64,000 nt of DNA from Pseudomaricurvus sp050633365 (GCA_050633365.1 JBOEGJ010000003.1:1-64000), one strand, 5' to 3'; counted from the stretch's first letter, positions 44,524 through 52,744 are shown. The notes: generated from the sequence alone by a model not told the origin. A program made the numbers and translations.

Positions 44524-44967
44524 TTAACCACCGACTTGACGTTCTTTGATCTCATCCAAGGTTTTGCAGTCGATACACTGGGTTGCCGTTGGGCGAGCTT
44601 CCAATCGACGAATACCGATATTGACTCCACAGGTTTCGCAGTAGCCGTAATCATCGTCTTCGATCAGCTGCATGGTGCTGTCGATTTTTTTGATCAATTT
44701 ACGCTCGCGGTCACGAGTACGCAGCTCTAAGCTAAATTCTTCTTCTTGGCTGGCGCGATCGGCGGGATCAGGAAAGTTGGCGGCCTCGTCTTTCATGTGA
44801 GACACGGTGCGGTCAACTTCTTCCATTAGTTCAGTTTTCCATGTTTGAAGCAGGCCACGGAAGTGATCCTTCTGTGCTTCATTCATGTACTCTTCACCCT
44901 TTTTCTCTTTGTAAGGAACGAATCCTCTCAGAGTGATACTGTCGGTGTTTTTAGAGCTTTTCGGCAT
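44524..44967 (-). CDS. dksA: RNA polymerase-binding factor DksA
   Basis: 147 residues from the ATG at 44967; the longer frame to 44994 is rejected since the family length is about 150. Coiled-coil region LLQTWKTELMEEVDRTVSHM with the tip acidic residues NFPDPADRASQEEEF, followed by a zinc finger CETCG...CIDCK. DksA enters the RNA polymerase secondary channel and, with ppGpp, controls rRNA and amino-acid genes. A strong terminator follows, separating it from gluQ. Confidence 0.98.
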   Translation of the reverse strand: MPKSSKNTDSITLRGFVPYKEKKGEEYMNEAQKDHFRGLLQTWKTELMEEVDRTVSHMKDEAANFPDPADRASQEEEFSLELRTRDRERKLIKKIDSTMQLIEDDDYGYCETCGVNIGIRRLEARPTATQCIDCKTLDEIKERQVGG

Positions 44968-44994
44968 CTTCGTGCGCCTCGTTGTGTCTTCCAA

Positions 44995-45399
44995 TATTAT
45001 TCGTGAGGTTGGGGCGTTTCGCCCAATTTCAAGGCCATCCTCGCCCGATCGAGCAAGCTACCAGATCTCCCTTGAAGCCGCCAGCGTTTTCCCATGAAAA
45101 GCGGCAGACCAACTAGGTGTGAATTGGCGCAGGGCGCGGATACTGCGCCTCTCGGGTAAATCTGTCAACTGTAAAAAGGTTAAATCTCGATGTCGCAAGC
45201 ATTTGTTTCCTCGAGATTGCAGTTTTAGCGTCAATTCATACACTAGGGGCAAATTTCGCGCCTTCTTGGTGCAGTCCGCGTGGCAGTCGGCAGTGCAGAG
45301 GTTTCTGCCTCGGCTGATGTGCGCGATCGTTGGTGCCTGGCGGATGTCGCGAGACCGAGGCGAGTTATAAATGAATAAAGGATAGTTAAGGAGAGTGAC
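44995..45399. other. Intergenic gap between dksA and sfsA
   Basis: No gene with support was found; open frames on both strands overlap each other and match nothing familiar. A small hairpin (TTGGGGCG/CGCCCAA, 45009-45026) lies about 40 bp upstream of the dksA start on its leader strand. Promoters of the two divergent genes must be here. Confidence 0.5.
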
Positions 45400-46119
45400 A
45401 TGCGTTTTGACCCGCCGTTCCAGCAGGGAGTTTTATTGAGGCGCTATAAACGCTTTCTTGCTGATGTACGCCTCGACAATGGTGACGAAATCACCATTCA
45501 TTGCCCCAATACTGGCTCGATGAAAAACTGCCTAGCCCCAGAGAGCCCCTGTTGGTTTTCTGAGTCCGACAATGCCAAACGCAAATATCCCAACACTTGG
45601 GAAATTGCCACTACCCCAGAAGGTGATTTGGCGGGAGTAAATACCGGCTTGGCCAATAAGTTGGTGGTGGAGGCGATTGAATCGGGGGTGATTGCCGAGC
45701 TGAAAGATTATCAGACCTTAAAAACTGAAGTGCGCTACGGAGAAGAAAAAAGCCGCATAGATATTTTTCTCTCTCATGACAGTCGTGATGATTGCTACGT
45801 TGAAGTCAAAAATGTGACCTTGCGAGAGGACACTGATGCGATCCAGGGGCGAGGACTCTTTCCAGATTCCGTCAGCGCGCGAGGCACTAAGCATCTGCGA
45901 GAGTTGGCGTTGATGGTTGAGCAGGGGCACAGAGCGGTACTGCTCTTTTGCGTGCAGCACTCCGGCATCACTCAGGTTTCACCGGCGCAAGATATCGATC
46001 CTTTGTACGCGAGTACTTTGCGAGAGGTGATGGCAAAAGGCGTCGAGGTCTACGCCTATCAGGCGGCGCTGAGTGCCAGTGAAATTGTGCTGCAGCGTTC
46101 GCTGCCAGTGGTGGTGTAA
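45400..46119 (+). CDS. sfsA: Sugar fermentation stimulation protein SfsA
   Basis: 239 residues. Conserved parts are LLRRYKRFLADVRLDNG, CPNTGSMKNCLAPESPCW, VNTGLANKLVVEAI and YVEVKNVTL. The family has an OB-fold N-terminal and a nuclease-like C-terminal domain; the E. coli name comes from a weak maltose phenotype. It is divergent from dksA, the order seen in Pseudomonas. A GGAG ribosome-binding site precedes the ATG. Confidence 0.96.
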   Translation: MRFDPPFQQGVLLRRYKRFLADVRLDNGDEITIHCPNTGSMKNCLAPESPCWFSESDNAKRKYPNTWEIATTPEGDLAGVNTGLANKLVVEAIESGVIAELKDYQTLKTEVRYGEEKSRIDIFLSHDSRDDCYVEVKNVTLREDTDAIQGRGLFPDSVSARGTKHLRELALMVEQGHRAVLLFCVQHSGITQVSPAQDIDPLYASTLREVMAKGVEVYAYQAALSASEIVLQRSLPVVV

Positions 46120-46135
46120 CTTTCCCTCGCAAGCT

Positions 46136-46474
46136 TCAGGAGCTTGCGGATGGCTGGTTCAGCTCAATCCATACATCGTCGTCGATGATTTGTGTGTGCA
46201 GGGCGATTAGCGATTGTCCACTGCAGGGGCCTGACACACAGAGTCCATCATCAATGGTGAATAAGGCGCCGTGAGTTGAGCATTGAATCAGCTCCCCATC
46301 GATGTCGAGAAACCTATCGGGTAGCCATTCTAGCGCGATGCCTAGGTGGGGGCACTGATTGCGGTACACGTAGACATGGGCGTCTTGTCGCACCGCAAAG
46401 ATGGCTTCTTCACCGATATTAAAGCCCTTACTGGATGGATTTTTTAAGTCATCTAAAGCGCAGAGTTTGTGCAT
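46136..46474 (-). CDS. Rieske [2Fe-2S] ferredoxin-like protein
   Basis: 112 residues with the two Rieske ligand pairs CPHLG (C-x-H) and CSTHG (C-x-x-H), 18-20 residues apart. Single-domain, without signal or membrane anchor, therefore a soluble electron carrier or the ferredoxin partner of an oxygenase; no oxygenase is adjacent. It is convergent with sfsA (16 bp apart) and downstream of the DegS-like gene on the same strand. Confidence 0.92.
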   Translation of the reverse strand: MHKLCALDDLKNPSSKGFNIGEEAIFAVRQDAHVYVYRNQCPHLGIALEWLPDRFLDIDGELIQCSTHGALFTIDDGLCVSGPCSGQSLIALHTQIIDDDVWIELNQPSASS

Positions 46475-46509
46475 AGTTCCATGGTTTATTGATGGCGTGA
46501 GTCGGGCGT

Positions 46510-47550
46510 TTATGGTGTCGACTTGGCTAAAGTTAACTGAGTGTGTCTGACCTTGCCGCCGCGCACAAAGTCCAGTTTAACACGATCTCCAGGCTTGTAT
46601 TTCTCCAGCGCACTGAGAAGATCGTCGTAGTTTTCGACCACTTCCGACCCCAATCCAATGATGACATCTCCCAGCACTACCGATCCCCATTGATTGCGCT
46701 TTACTCCTTGCAGACCTGCCTTTGCTGCCGGTGCTCCGCGGCTCACTTTTAAGATGGGCACACCTTTGAGTCCGTATCTTTGTGCCCAGTGACTGGGACC
46801 AATTTCAATGCCCAAAGAAGGGCGTTGAAGGCGACCATTGGCGATTAGGTTCGGGACAATGCGCTTTACCGTATTGATGGGGATCGCAAAACCGATGCCT
46901 ACACTGGCGCCGCTGGGACTATAAATTGCTGTGTTAATACCAATGAGTTCGCCGTTCGAATTAATCAGTGGACCACCGGAGTTACCGGGGTTGATGGCGG
47001 CATCGGTTTGAATAACATTGCGGATGGTGCGTTGATTACTCGATTGAATTTCTCGCTCCAAGGCGCTGACTACTCCTACGGTCAGGGTTGTATCGAGGCC
47101 AAAAGGATTGCCGATGGCCAGCACTTTGTGGCCTACGCTCAAACGATTTGAATCCCCCAGAGGCAGTGCCGAGAGTTTATCCGCCGGCGCCTGGATTTTT
47201 AGTACGGCTAGATCTTTTGAGGGGGCGATGCCGACCACCTTTGCCGGCCAGCTGCTTTGGTCTTGTAGGGTAATGGTGATTTTGTTGGCACCATCGATGA
47301 CGTGGTAATTGGTAATGATGGTTCCATCTTGATTCCAGATCACCCCCGTGCCGGTACCTCGAGGTACAGCTCGCACATCGTAGCTGTAGCGATCTCGGAC
47401 TATGGTTTGATTGGTAACGTAAACCACCGAAGGGCTGGCATGTTGAAAAACTTGGATGGTATTTTTTTCGTCGTCGGTAGAAAACCGCTGGGCGAAAGTC
47501 GAGGCTGCCATAAGTAACGATAGGGTGCCGATCAACAGTCGTTTTAGCAT
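46510..47550 (-). CDS. HtrA-type serine protease, one PDZ (DegS/AlgW-like)
   Basis: 346 residues. N-terminal hydrophobic signal/anchor (LLIGTLSLLMAASTFA). The S1C trypsin-like domain has the triad His in TNYHVIDG, Asp in KDLAVLKI and Ser in NPGNSGGPL; one PDZ domain (about 245-340) follows with LGIEIGPSHWAQRYG. A single PDZ and this length are typical of DegS/AlgW, which trigger the envelope stress cascade by cutting the anti-sigma factor, though the signal here may be cleaved. No rseA/mucA gene is near. Confidence 0.92.
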   Translation of the reverse strand: MLKRLLIGTLSLLMAASTFAQRFSTDDEKNTIQVFQHASPSVVYVTNQTIVRDRYSYDVRAVPRGTGTGVIWNQDGTIITNYHVIDGANKITITLQDQSSWPAKVVGIAPSKDLAVLKIQAPADKLSALPLGDSNRLSVGHKVLAIGNPFGLDTTLTVGVVSALEREIQSSNQRTIRNVIQTDAAINPGNSGGPLINSNGELIGINTAIYSPSGASVGIGFAIPINTVKRIVPNLIANGRLQRPSLGIEIGPSHWAQRYGLKGVPILKVSRGAPAAKAGLQGVKRNQWGSVVLGDVIIGLGSEVVENYDDLLSALEKYKPGDRVKLDFVRGGKVRHTQLTLAKSTP

Positions 47551-47824
47551 ACGAAGTCCTTTCAGTATTTAGGGGTGAAGCGGCGCAAGAGCTTGCGAGG
47601 GGGCAAGGCTAATGCTGTTGTAACGAATTTAACGCGTTCGTGACTAGGCATCCGCCAACAACTTCATCTATAGCCTAAGATGTGTTGTGAAGAGAAAAAT
47701 TCAATCGGATTGTATGGCTAGAAGGTAAAAAAGTGTAACCCGTGGATGCTGCGGGTCAAGGTGAGCAATCGGCAGCGATGATAAGCAGGTAGATGCAGTT
47801 GCGCGATATGGACAAGATATGGCT

Positions 47825-47854
47825 AAAAAAAGGGGCCACCTTTTCGGGTGGCCC
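47825..47854 (-). terminator. Rho-independent terminator of the Fur-regulated RNA
   Basis: On the minus strand GGGCCACC, loop CGAAAA, GGTGGCCC, C, then seven Ts. A perfect 8-bp G+C-rich stem followed directly by the T-run. Confidence 0.92.
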
Positions 47855-47926
47855 AACAACCGTGATTAGCCTGTTTAGGAGAGAAGGTCATGAGGACCTA
47901 AACTCAACCGCCTCTTTCGAAGCGAT
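47825..47926 (-). ncRNA. Candidate Fur-regulated small RNA (RyhB/PrrF-like role)
   Basis: Minus strand, about 102 nt, in a 600-bp gap without genes. It has a near-perfect sigma-70 promoter, a start at about 47926 and a strong intrinsic terminator. Inside, GTTTAGG and CCTAAAC form a 7-bp stem around a 17-nt stretch that itself holds the smaller hairpin AGGTC-CTCAT-GACCT. No ORF with a start codon and ribosome-binding site fits. The promoter is covered by two Fur-box-like 15-mers, so the RNA should be made when iron is short, as for RyhB and PrrF. I see no sequence match with those RNAs. Confidence 0.7.
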
Positions 47927-47932
47927 GGGGTA

Positions 47933-47960
47933 ATAATAATCGTTCTCAGTTATTTGTCAA
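47933..47960 (-). promoter_or_regulatory. Sigma-70 promoter of the Fur-regulated RNA
   Basis: TTGACA (47960-47955, a perfect -35), 16 bases, TATTAT (47938-47933, -10). A start is expected near 47926. Confidence 0.75.
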
Positions 47961-47975
47961 TAAAAATAATTCTCA
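47934..47975 (-). promoter_or_regulatory. Two Fur-box-like operators
   Basis: Compared with the 7-1-7 Fur consensus TGATAAT-n-ATTATCA, TGAGAATTATTTTTA (minus strand, 47975-47961) matches 11 of 14 positions, just upstream of the -35. TGAGAACGATTATTA (47948-47934) matches 11 of 14 and covers the spacer and -10. Matches were counted by eye. Confidence 0.65.
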
Positions 47976-48153
47976 TTTGTATTTGTGAGTGTTTCGAGAA
48001 CAATTAGGAGTGGTATTGATGGTCGTGCGGGTACCAAGAAACCGTCAGCCTAGGGTAAGGCTGAGGGGGACGATTGTGACAAGTCGGAAATCGCAGGCTG
48101 CCAAGTGAGTGATGGCAAAAAAACAGAGTTTTCCTTGGCGATGCCGTGTCAGC

Positions 48154-48432
48154 TTAAGTTTCGCTGGCTAAGGCTTCTTCAGCATCGGCAACCAGTCGCT
48201 GTTTCAGGTCTTGTTCTAGATCATTCCAATGAACGTCTAGCAAGGCGCCTTGAAGTGCGTACAGCATTACCTTCGAGACGTGAATGCCTCTGGCTTTGAT
48301 GCGAATATAGGCTTCTACAGGGCCCATGTTATTTAAGTCGGCGTAAGAATTAACGCCTATCGCGTGCAGAATATTAACTGAGGCTGCCCCCAGGTTTTTG
48401 AGCTGGAGCAAATCACTATGACTATCCGTCAT
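48154..48432 (-). CDS. TfoX C-terminal domain protein
   Basis: 92 residues that match the TfoX/Sxy C-terminal domain: LKNLGAASVNILHAIGVNSYADLNNMGPVEAY, a helix-hairpin-helix-like fold, ending in a helical HWNDLEQDLKQRLV. The N-terminal TfoX domain, which in Haemophilus and Vibrio is part of the competence activator, is absent. Many gammaproteobacteria carry such short forms of unknown role. It stands alone, divergent from the VanY-like gene. Confidence 0.85.
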   Translation of the reverse strand: MTDSHSDLLQLKNLGAASVNILHAIGVNSYADLNNMGPVEAYIRIKARGIHVSKVMLYALQGALLDVHWNDLEQDLKQRLVADAEEALASET

Positions 48433-48546
48433 AAAGGCGAGTCCCCAAAAAGGTTAGTTGTTATTGTTATTGTGTCTGTGGTTTAGCCCGAAGACTGTGT
48501 GGTTATAATACATGCTTCCAAGATGATCGCAAATGTGACGTAGAAT

Positions 48547-49236
48547 ATGACAAATCCTAATATAGAGCAGCTGACCGGAAAGGCGCAAAACCACCTCAAC
48601 AGCTGCTGGAGCGGGAGTTTAATTCACGCAGAGACTCTTTCGTCCCTGGAGCGGTTGCGCGAGCGGGCGAGCAAGGCCGGCTTTCAATTGGCGATTGCCA
48701 GCAGCTTTCGCGATTACCATCGGCAAGCGATCATCTGGCAAGAAAAGATCCAGGGTAAGCGGCCTGTTTACGACGATGAGGGCAATTTATTGGATGTGAG
48801 TTGTCTTTCTGACGATGAGGTTTTGTCAGCCATTTTACGCTGGTCTGCATTGCCGGGGGTTTCTCGTCACCATTGGGGGACTGACTTTGACTTCTATGAT
48901 GCAAGCGCTATCGATGACCGCTATCGACTTCAGTTGATCCCAGAGGAGTACCAAGAGGGCGGGCCTTTTAGTGACTTGTCTCAATGGCTTGCGGAGAAAG
49001 TGCAAGGCGATGACGCTGAGGGTTTTTTCTTTCCTTATGAAAAGGATCTTGGTGGTGTTGCTCCAGAGCCTTGGCATCTGAGTCATAGGCCGACTGCCCG
49101 AGCTTTTGAATCTCTTTGGAGCTTCGATCGTTTTATGGCAATGCTCGATGAAGGTATCTGGCCGTTAGAGGGAGCAATCCGCAAGCGCGCTAAAGACATC
49201 TATCACTATTATGTGGCCCCTGCGGTGAGACCTTAA
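48547..49236 (+). CDS. M15 family D,D-carboxypeptidase (VanY-like)
   Basis: 229 residues with the M15 zinc motifs SRHHWGTDFDFYD (His and Asp ligands) and PEPWHLSH (catalytic Glu and third ligand His). The family trims D-Ala from peptidoglycan peptides. There is no signal peptide at the N-terminus (MTNPNIEQLTGKAQNHLNS), unusual for a cell-wall enzyme but common among the short marine homologs. It precedes cysE by 71 bp on the same strand. Confidence 0.92.
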   Translation: MTNPNIEQLTGKAQNHLNSCWSGSLIHAETLSSLERLRERASKAGFQLAIASSFRDYHRQAIIWQEKIQGKRPVYDDEGNLLDVSCLSDDEVLSAILRWSALPGVSRHHWGTDFDFYDASAIDDRYRLQLIPEEYQEGGPFSDLSQWLAEKVQGDDAEGFFFPYEKDLGGVAPEPWHLSHRPTARAFESLWSFDRFMAMLDEGIWPLEGAIRKRAKDIYHYYVAPAVRP

Positions 49237-49307
49237 CCGCGCCCGTTCATTGATAGAGTGAAGCGAGGGCCTATGTTAAGCTTTGGCCCATTATGGAGGG
49301 TTTCCCA

Positions 49308-50162
49308 ATGGCACAAGATGCAAATCAAAATCCTGTACAGACCTCACTGCAGGGGGCGCCAACGGACAAGCCTTTGGCATCTGATTGCGCCGAGGATTTC
49401 ATTTGGCAGGCGATACGAGCTGAAGCGCAAGAGGCGAGTCGCGATGAGCCAGTATTGGCCAGTTATTATCACGCCGCTATATTGAATCACCCGACGTTTG
49501 ATGCGGCGATTAGCTTTCACATGGCCAATAAGCTGGACAGTTCAACCGTTCAGGCAATGACTATTCGAGAAGTGTTTGAGGAGGCGCTCGCCGCGGACGA
49601 TCAAATTGGCGAAGCCATGCGTGCGGATATCAAGGCCTACAAAGATCGTGATCCCGCCTGTGATCGATTCACTATCCCGTTTTTATATTACAAAGGCTTT
49701 CATGCGCTGCAAGCTCAGCGAGTCAGTCATTGGTTATGGCGCCAAGGGCGAAAATCACTGGCCCTCTATTTGCAAAATCAGATTTCACAAACCTTTGGTG
49801 TGGATATTCACCCCGGGGCGCGAGTGGGTAAAGGCATTATGATTGATCACGCAACCGGCGTGGTTGTGGGTGAAACGGCGGTGATCGGCGACGATGTGTC
49901 TATGTTGCACGCCGTCACTTTAGGTGGTTCCGGTTGCCAGAGCGGCGCGCGCCACCCCAAGATTGGCTGCGGTGTGTTGATTAGTGCCGGGGCAAAGATC
50001 TTGGGGGATATTAGTGTGGGGGATGGCGCCAAGATTGGTGCCGGTAGCGTGGTACTTGAATCTGTACCTGCTCATACGACGGTGGCGGGTGTGCCCGCGA
50101 AAATTGTTGGGCGGCCGCAGTGCGATGCGCCGGCGTTGAATATGGACCACCACCTTGAATAA
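49308..50162 (+). CDS. cysE: Serine O-acetyltransferase
   Basis: 284 residues from the ATG at 49308, which has GGAGGG 7 bases upstream; the ATG at 49293 lacks one. The N-terminal helical domain (ASYYHAAILNHPTFDAAISFHMANKL) leads into a left-handed beta helix with the active-site parts DHATGVVVGET and MLHAVTLGGSG. It acetylates serine for cysteine synthesis. The N-terminal 25 residues are a disordered extension relative to E. coli CysE. Confidence 0.96.
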   Translation: MAQDANQNPVQTSLQGAPTDKPLASDCAEDFIWQAIRAEAQEASRDEPVLASYYHAAILNHPTFDAAISFHMANKLDSSTVQAMTIREVFEEALAADDQIGEAMRADIKAYKDRDPACDRFTIPFLYYKGFHALQAQRVSHWLWRQGRKSLALYLQNQISQTFGVDIHPGARVGKGIMIDHATGVVVGETAVIGDDVSMLHAVTLGGSGCQSGARHPKIGCGVLISAGAKILGDISVGDGAKIGAGSVVLESVPAHTTVAGVPAKIVGRPQCDAPALNMDHHLE

Positions 50163-50198
50163 CCGATTAAATGTTATTGCTGTTAAGGGATTGAATCT

Positions 50199-51260
50199 TT
50201 GAAGTCGTCCGCTGATGAAACGCTTCTAGAGCTAGCTCGACAAAAGCTAGAAACCGCGCTAGAGCAAATGCGAGAGCATCAAGTTCCTACCACGCCAGAG
50301 AATATCATGGTCTGGTATCACTACGTGCAAGCGGATATGCCTGCGCTTGTGATCGAAGTGGATAAAGTTATCGCTCGTAAAATATCGTTTAGCGCACAAC
50401 TAAGCAGTCAGTTGTATCAACGCTTTTTTACTGAAATGGATCGTCGAAAGTTGGAGCTCTTGCAGGGAGCGATCCGCCAGCTGATAACGCATTTCTCAGA
50501 GCATATAGAAGCTTTAACCGACGGTGTCAGTGATTTTGAATCAGTACTGGTTCAATGCATTGAGGGTTTGAGTGGCGACTTAGACGAAGCAGCCTTGTCG
50601 TCGCTTGTAGAAACCTTATTAGCGGAATCTCAGCAGGCGAAGAAAGTGGGGGTGGATGCACGCCAAAAGATCGAAGGGCTCAAGAAAGAGATTGGTGAGT
50701 TGAGAAGCTCATTAGAAGAATTGGAGCGCAGCGCCTTAGAAGATGCACTTACCAGTGTTGCCAATCGCAGGGCATTTGATCAGGTGTTTGGCGAGCAATT
50801 ATCTCTCACTAAGAGCTCTGTTAACGGCTGTTGTTTGTTGCTGATCGACATTGACCACTTTAAGAACTTTAACGATAAATACGGTCACCAGGCTGGCGAT
50901 AAAGTGCTTAGGTTTGTTGCGTCGGTACTGAAGAATATGACCAAAGGGCAGGATTTTGTTGCGCGTTATGGTGGCGAAGAATTTGCAATAATTTTGCCGT
51001 CCACGGCCTACAGTGGCGGTATGTCGTTGGCTCGCTCTCTCGCGGCTAGTATCGCAACTTCACGATTAACGATCGACGCTAAACGCAAAATTGTGGACTT
51101 CGTCACTGTGTCTGTTGGGGTTAGTTGGAGCCGTAAAGGCGATACCACCGAAACCATGTTTCGTCGGGCCGATGCCAGCCTTTATCAGGCGAAAGAAAGT
51201 GGCCGAAATCGAGTGTTAGGGCAGCAAGACTTGGATGGTGGTGGTCGCTCTAGGCTTTAA
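50199..51260 (+). CDS. Diguanylate cyclase (GGDEF)
   Basis: 353 residues from a TTG at 50199 with AAGGGA upstream; no ATG fits. Residues 1-170 are helical with a coiled coil (DARQKIEGLKKEIGELRSSLEEL), without a recognised sensor domain, soluble. The GGDEF domain has DALTSVANRRAFD, DIDHFKNFNDKYGHQAGD and the active ARYGGEEFAI. The inhibitory I-site position reads KGQD in place of RxxD. It makes cyclic di-GMP; the HD-GYP gene at 13.7 kb has the opposing activity. Its 3' end overlaps the next, convergent, gene by 11 bp. Confidence 0.93.
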   Translation: MKSSADETLLELARQKLETALEQMREHQVPTTPENIMVWYHYVQADMPALVIEVDKVIARKISFSAQLSSQLYQRFFTEMDRRKLELLQGAIRQLITHFSEHIEALTDGVSDFESVLVQCIEGLSGDLDEAALSSLVETLLAESQQAKKVGVDARQKIEGLKKEIGELRSSLEELERSALEDALTSVANRRAFDQVFGEQLSLTKSSVNGCCLLLIDIDHFKNFNDKYGHQAGDKVLRFVASVLKNMTKGQDFVARYGGEEFAIILPSTAYSGGMSLARSLAASIATSRLTIDAKRKIVDFVTVSVGVSWSRKGDTTETMFRRADASLYQAKESGRNRVLGQQDLDGGGRSRL

Positions 51261-51483
51261 TCACTTCTCTGATCTGTAGCCAGTTCAATACCGACTGACG
51301 GCTTCTGAGTATACCTGCCAGATGTTGCACTTGATCTAAATTAGGTTGGTTGGTTTGCTCTAGCAAACTGATGCGTTTGGTTAGATTTTCAACTTCATTG
51401 GTGAGCTGTTTTTCCAAGTGAATGCAGCTTATTTTGTGGTCCCCTAGAAACAGTGTTCTGGGCTTTTGTCGTCTTGTTAACAT
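51250..51483 (-). CDS. Small protein of unknown family (paralog B)
   Basis: 77 residues, not recognised. It begins with a basic stretch (MLTRRQKPRTLFLGDHKIS) followed by a helix, with a heptad-like EKQLTNEVENLTKRISLLEQ, and ends in SRQSVLNWLQIREVIKA. It is clearly related to the next gene upstream: both share L-[FV]-[LI]-G-D near the start and a terminal S-R-x-S-V-L-x-W-L. Small and soluble, likely an oligomer through the coiled-coil portion. Convergent with the diguanylate cyclase. Confidence 0.75.
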   Translation of the reverse strand: MLTRRQKPRTLFLGDHKISCIHLEKQLTNEVENLTKRISLLEQTNQPNLDQVQHLAGILRSRQSVLNWLQIREVIKA

Positions 51484-51511
51484 GGCTTCGTCCTTGAATG
51501 TGTCAACGAAT

Positions 51512-51778
51512 TTATCGGTTTATTTGTCTCAGCGAAAGTGAGTTTCTTTGTTCGTCTTCTGGCAAATACTCGGCCAACCAGTGTAGCACCGAGCGTCGAC
51601 TTGAAAGCATGTCTTCGTAGGTTTTGAGGATCACTGTGTTGGGGACGGCCTGACTTTTAATGGCGAGGATACGGTCTTCTAGAAAGAACACGTCCTGTTC
51701 AATTTTACTTGATATGGCATCAATTTTGACTCGCTTGTCGCCAATAACCAGTGATTGAATATTGGGGCTTCTATTCAT
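51512..51778 (-). CDS. Small protein of unknown family (paralog A)
   Basis: 88 residues. It has the same plan as its downstream neighbour: LVIGDKRVKID, a helical IEQDVFFLEDRILAIKSQ, a P-x(8)-Y/L spacer and SSRRSVLHWLAEYL. The conserved skeleton and the tandem arrangement (28 bp apart, same strand) point to a gene duplication followed by strong divergence. No family recognised. The ATG at 51778 is preceded by AAGGAATC-like purines. Confidence 0.78.
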   Translation of the reverse strand: MNRSPNIQSLVIGDKRVKIDAISSKIEQDVFFLEDRILAIKSQAVPNTVILKTYEDMLSSRRSVLHWLAEYLPEDEQRNSLSLRQINR

Positions 51779-51964
51779 TGAGATTCCTTAGCACTGTTGC
51801 CGTTGTCGATCATAAGTCGATCGGACTGAATTTCCCTATTGAGTAAAGTATGGGGCAGGAGTTCATAATCGGCCAGTCTGCAATGGCTGAATCGCTTGTG
51901 AGATTTTGCCTACAAGGGGTGCTATGATTGGCTTACATTGTCGACACCAATAACGCCTATTGCT

Positions 51965-52744
51965 ATGACTGAATCCGATTCTTCTCTATTTGACATCATC
52001 TTTCGCGGCGACATTATGCCTGGCCATCAGCTGCCAAAGGTTAAGGCAAAATTGGCTCAGCTTTTTAAGGCCAGCGAGCAAAAAATTGACGCCCTATTTT
52101 CCGGCGCTGCAGTGCCGCTGAAGAAGAACTTAGAAAGGGTCTCGGCCGAAAAATACCAAGCGGTTTTACGTCAAGCTGGCGCCGATGTGCAGATTGCGCC
52201 GGCGGGGAAGATAACCGCGAAACCGGTTCGAGCCCGCGCCGCTGAAGCGAGAGCGTCATCGAGACGTGAGACAAGTGCAGGGTCTACCTCCAAGCCTATG
52301 ACCATGCAGGAGAGGTTGGCGCAACAGCAAAGTGAGGCAGATCAAGCTAAGGCTGCAGCAAAAGCCGCCGCTCAAGCTTCGCAAAGCAACGAAATCACAT
52401 TTACCTTAGCGCCAGTTGGGGCAGACTTGCTGGCTTCGTCCGAGAAAACGGTAGAGCCTGAGGTTGATATTGATGTCAGTGGTTTGAATCTCAAACCTCA
52501 GGAGGGCAATCTAGTCGACAGTGCGGAATTGGCCCATGACGACCCCGTGGTGGTTGAGCTGCAAGACTACGGTCTTAGCGAGTTGGGAGATGATCTGGTG
52601 CGAGATGACGAGCGAGGATCGGTTGAGGCCATCGAGGTGAGTCTTCTCGATGCTGATTTAGCTCCGGTGGGCAGCGAGCTGGGACAAATTCAGAAGTCGC
52701 CACCGCCACCGCCGCCAGATACCAGTTCAATCACTTTGGAATAG
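51965..52744 (+). CDS. Conserved N-terminal domain with acidic disordered tail
   Basis: 259 residues from the ATG at 51965 (a TTG at 51938 is rejected). Residues 5-75 form a compact domain: FDIIFRGDIMPGHQLPKVKA, then LFKASEQKIDALFSG, and a VSAEKYQAVLRQAGADVQI end. I have seen this F-x-G-x-x-x-P-G ... LFSG-x-x-x-x-x-K-K pattern at the N-terminus of varied gammaproteobacterial membrane or zinc-ribbon proteins, where it has no assigned role. The remaining 180 residues are Ala/Lys-rich then strongly acidic, low in complexity, ending in a run of seven Pro. No membrane segment. Terminator follows. Confidence 0.7.
   Translation: MTESDSSLFDIIFRGDIMPGHQLPKVKAKLAQLFKASEQKIDALFSGAAVPLKKNLERVSAEKYQAVLRQAGADVQIAPAGKITAKPVRARAAEARASSRRETSAGSTSKPMTMQERLAQQQSEADQAKAAAKAAAQASQSNEITFTLAPVGADLLASSEKTVEPEVDIDVSGLNLKPQEGNLVDSAELAHDDPVVVELQDYGLSELGDDLVRDDERGSVEAIEVSLLDADLAPVGSELGQIQKSPPPPPPDTSSITLE

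Noticed and set aside
45058..45370. Opposed frames in the dksA-sfsA gap
   Set aside because: They overlap each other, have weak starts and no recognisable product; neither can be preferred.
47825..47926. The Fur-controlled transcript as an attenuated leader of the DegS-like gene
   Set aside because: The terminator ends it about 275 bp before that gene and there is no leader peptide or alternative anti-terminator fold that I can see; a separate sRNA is simpler.
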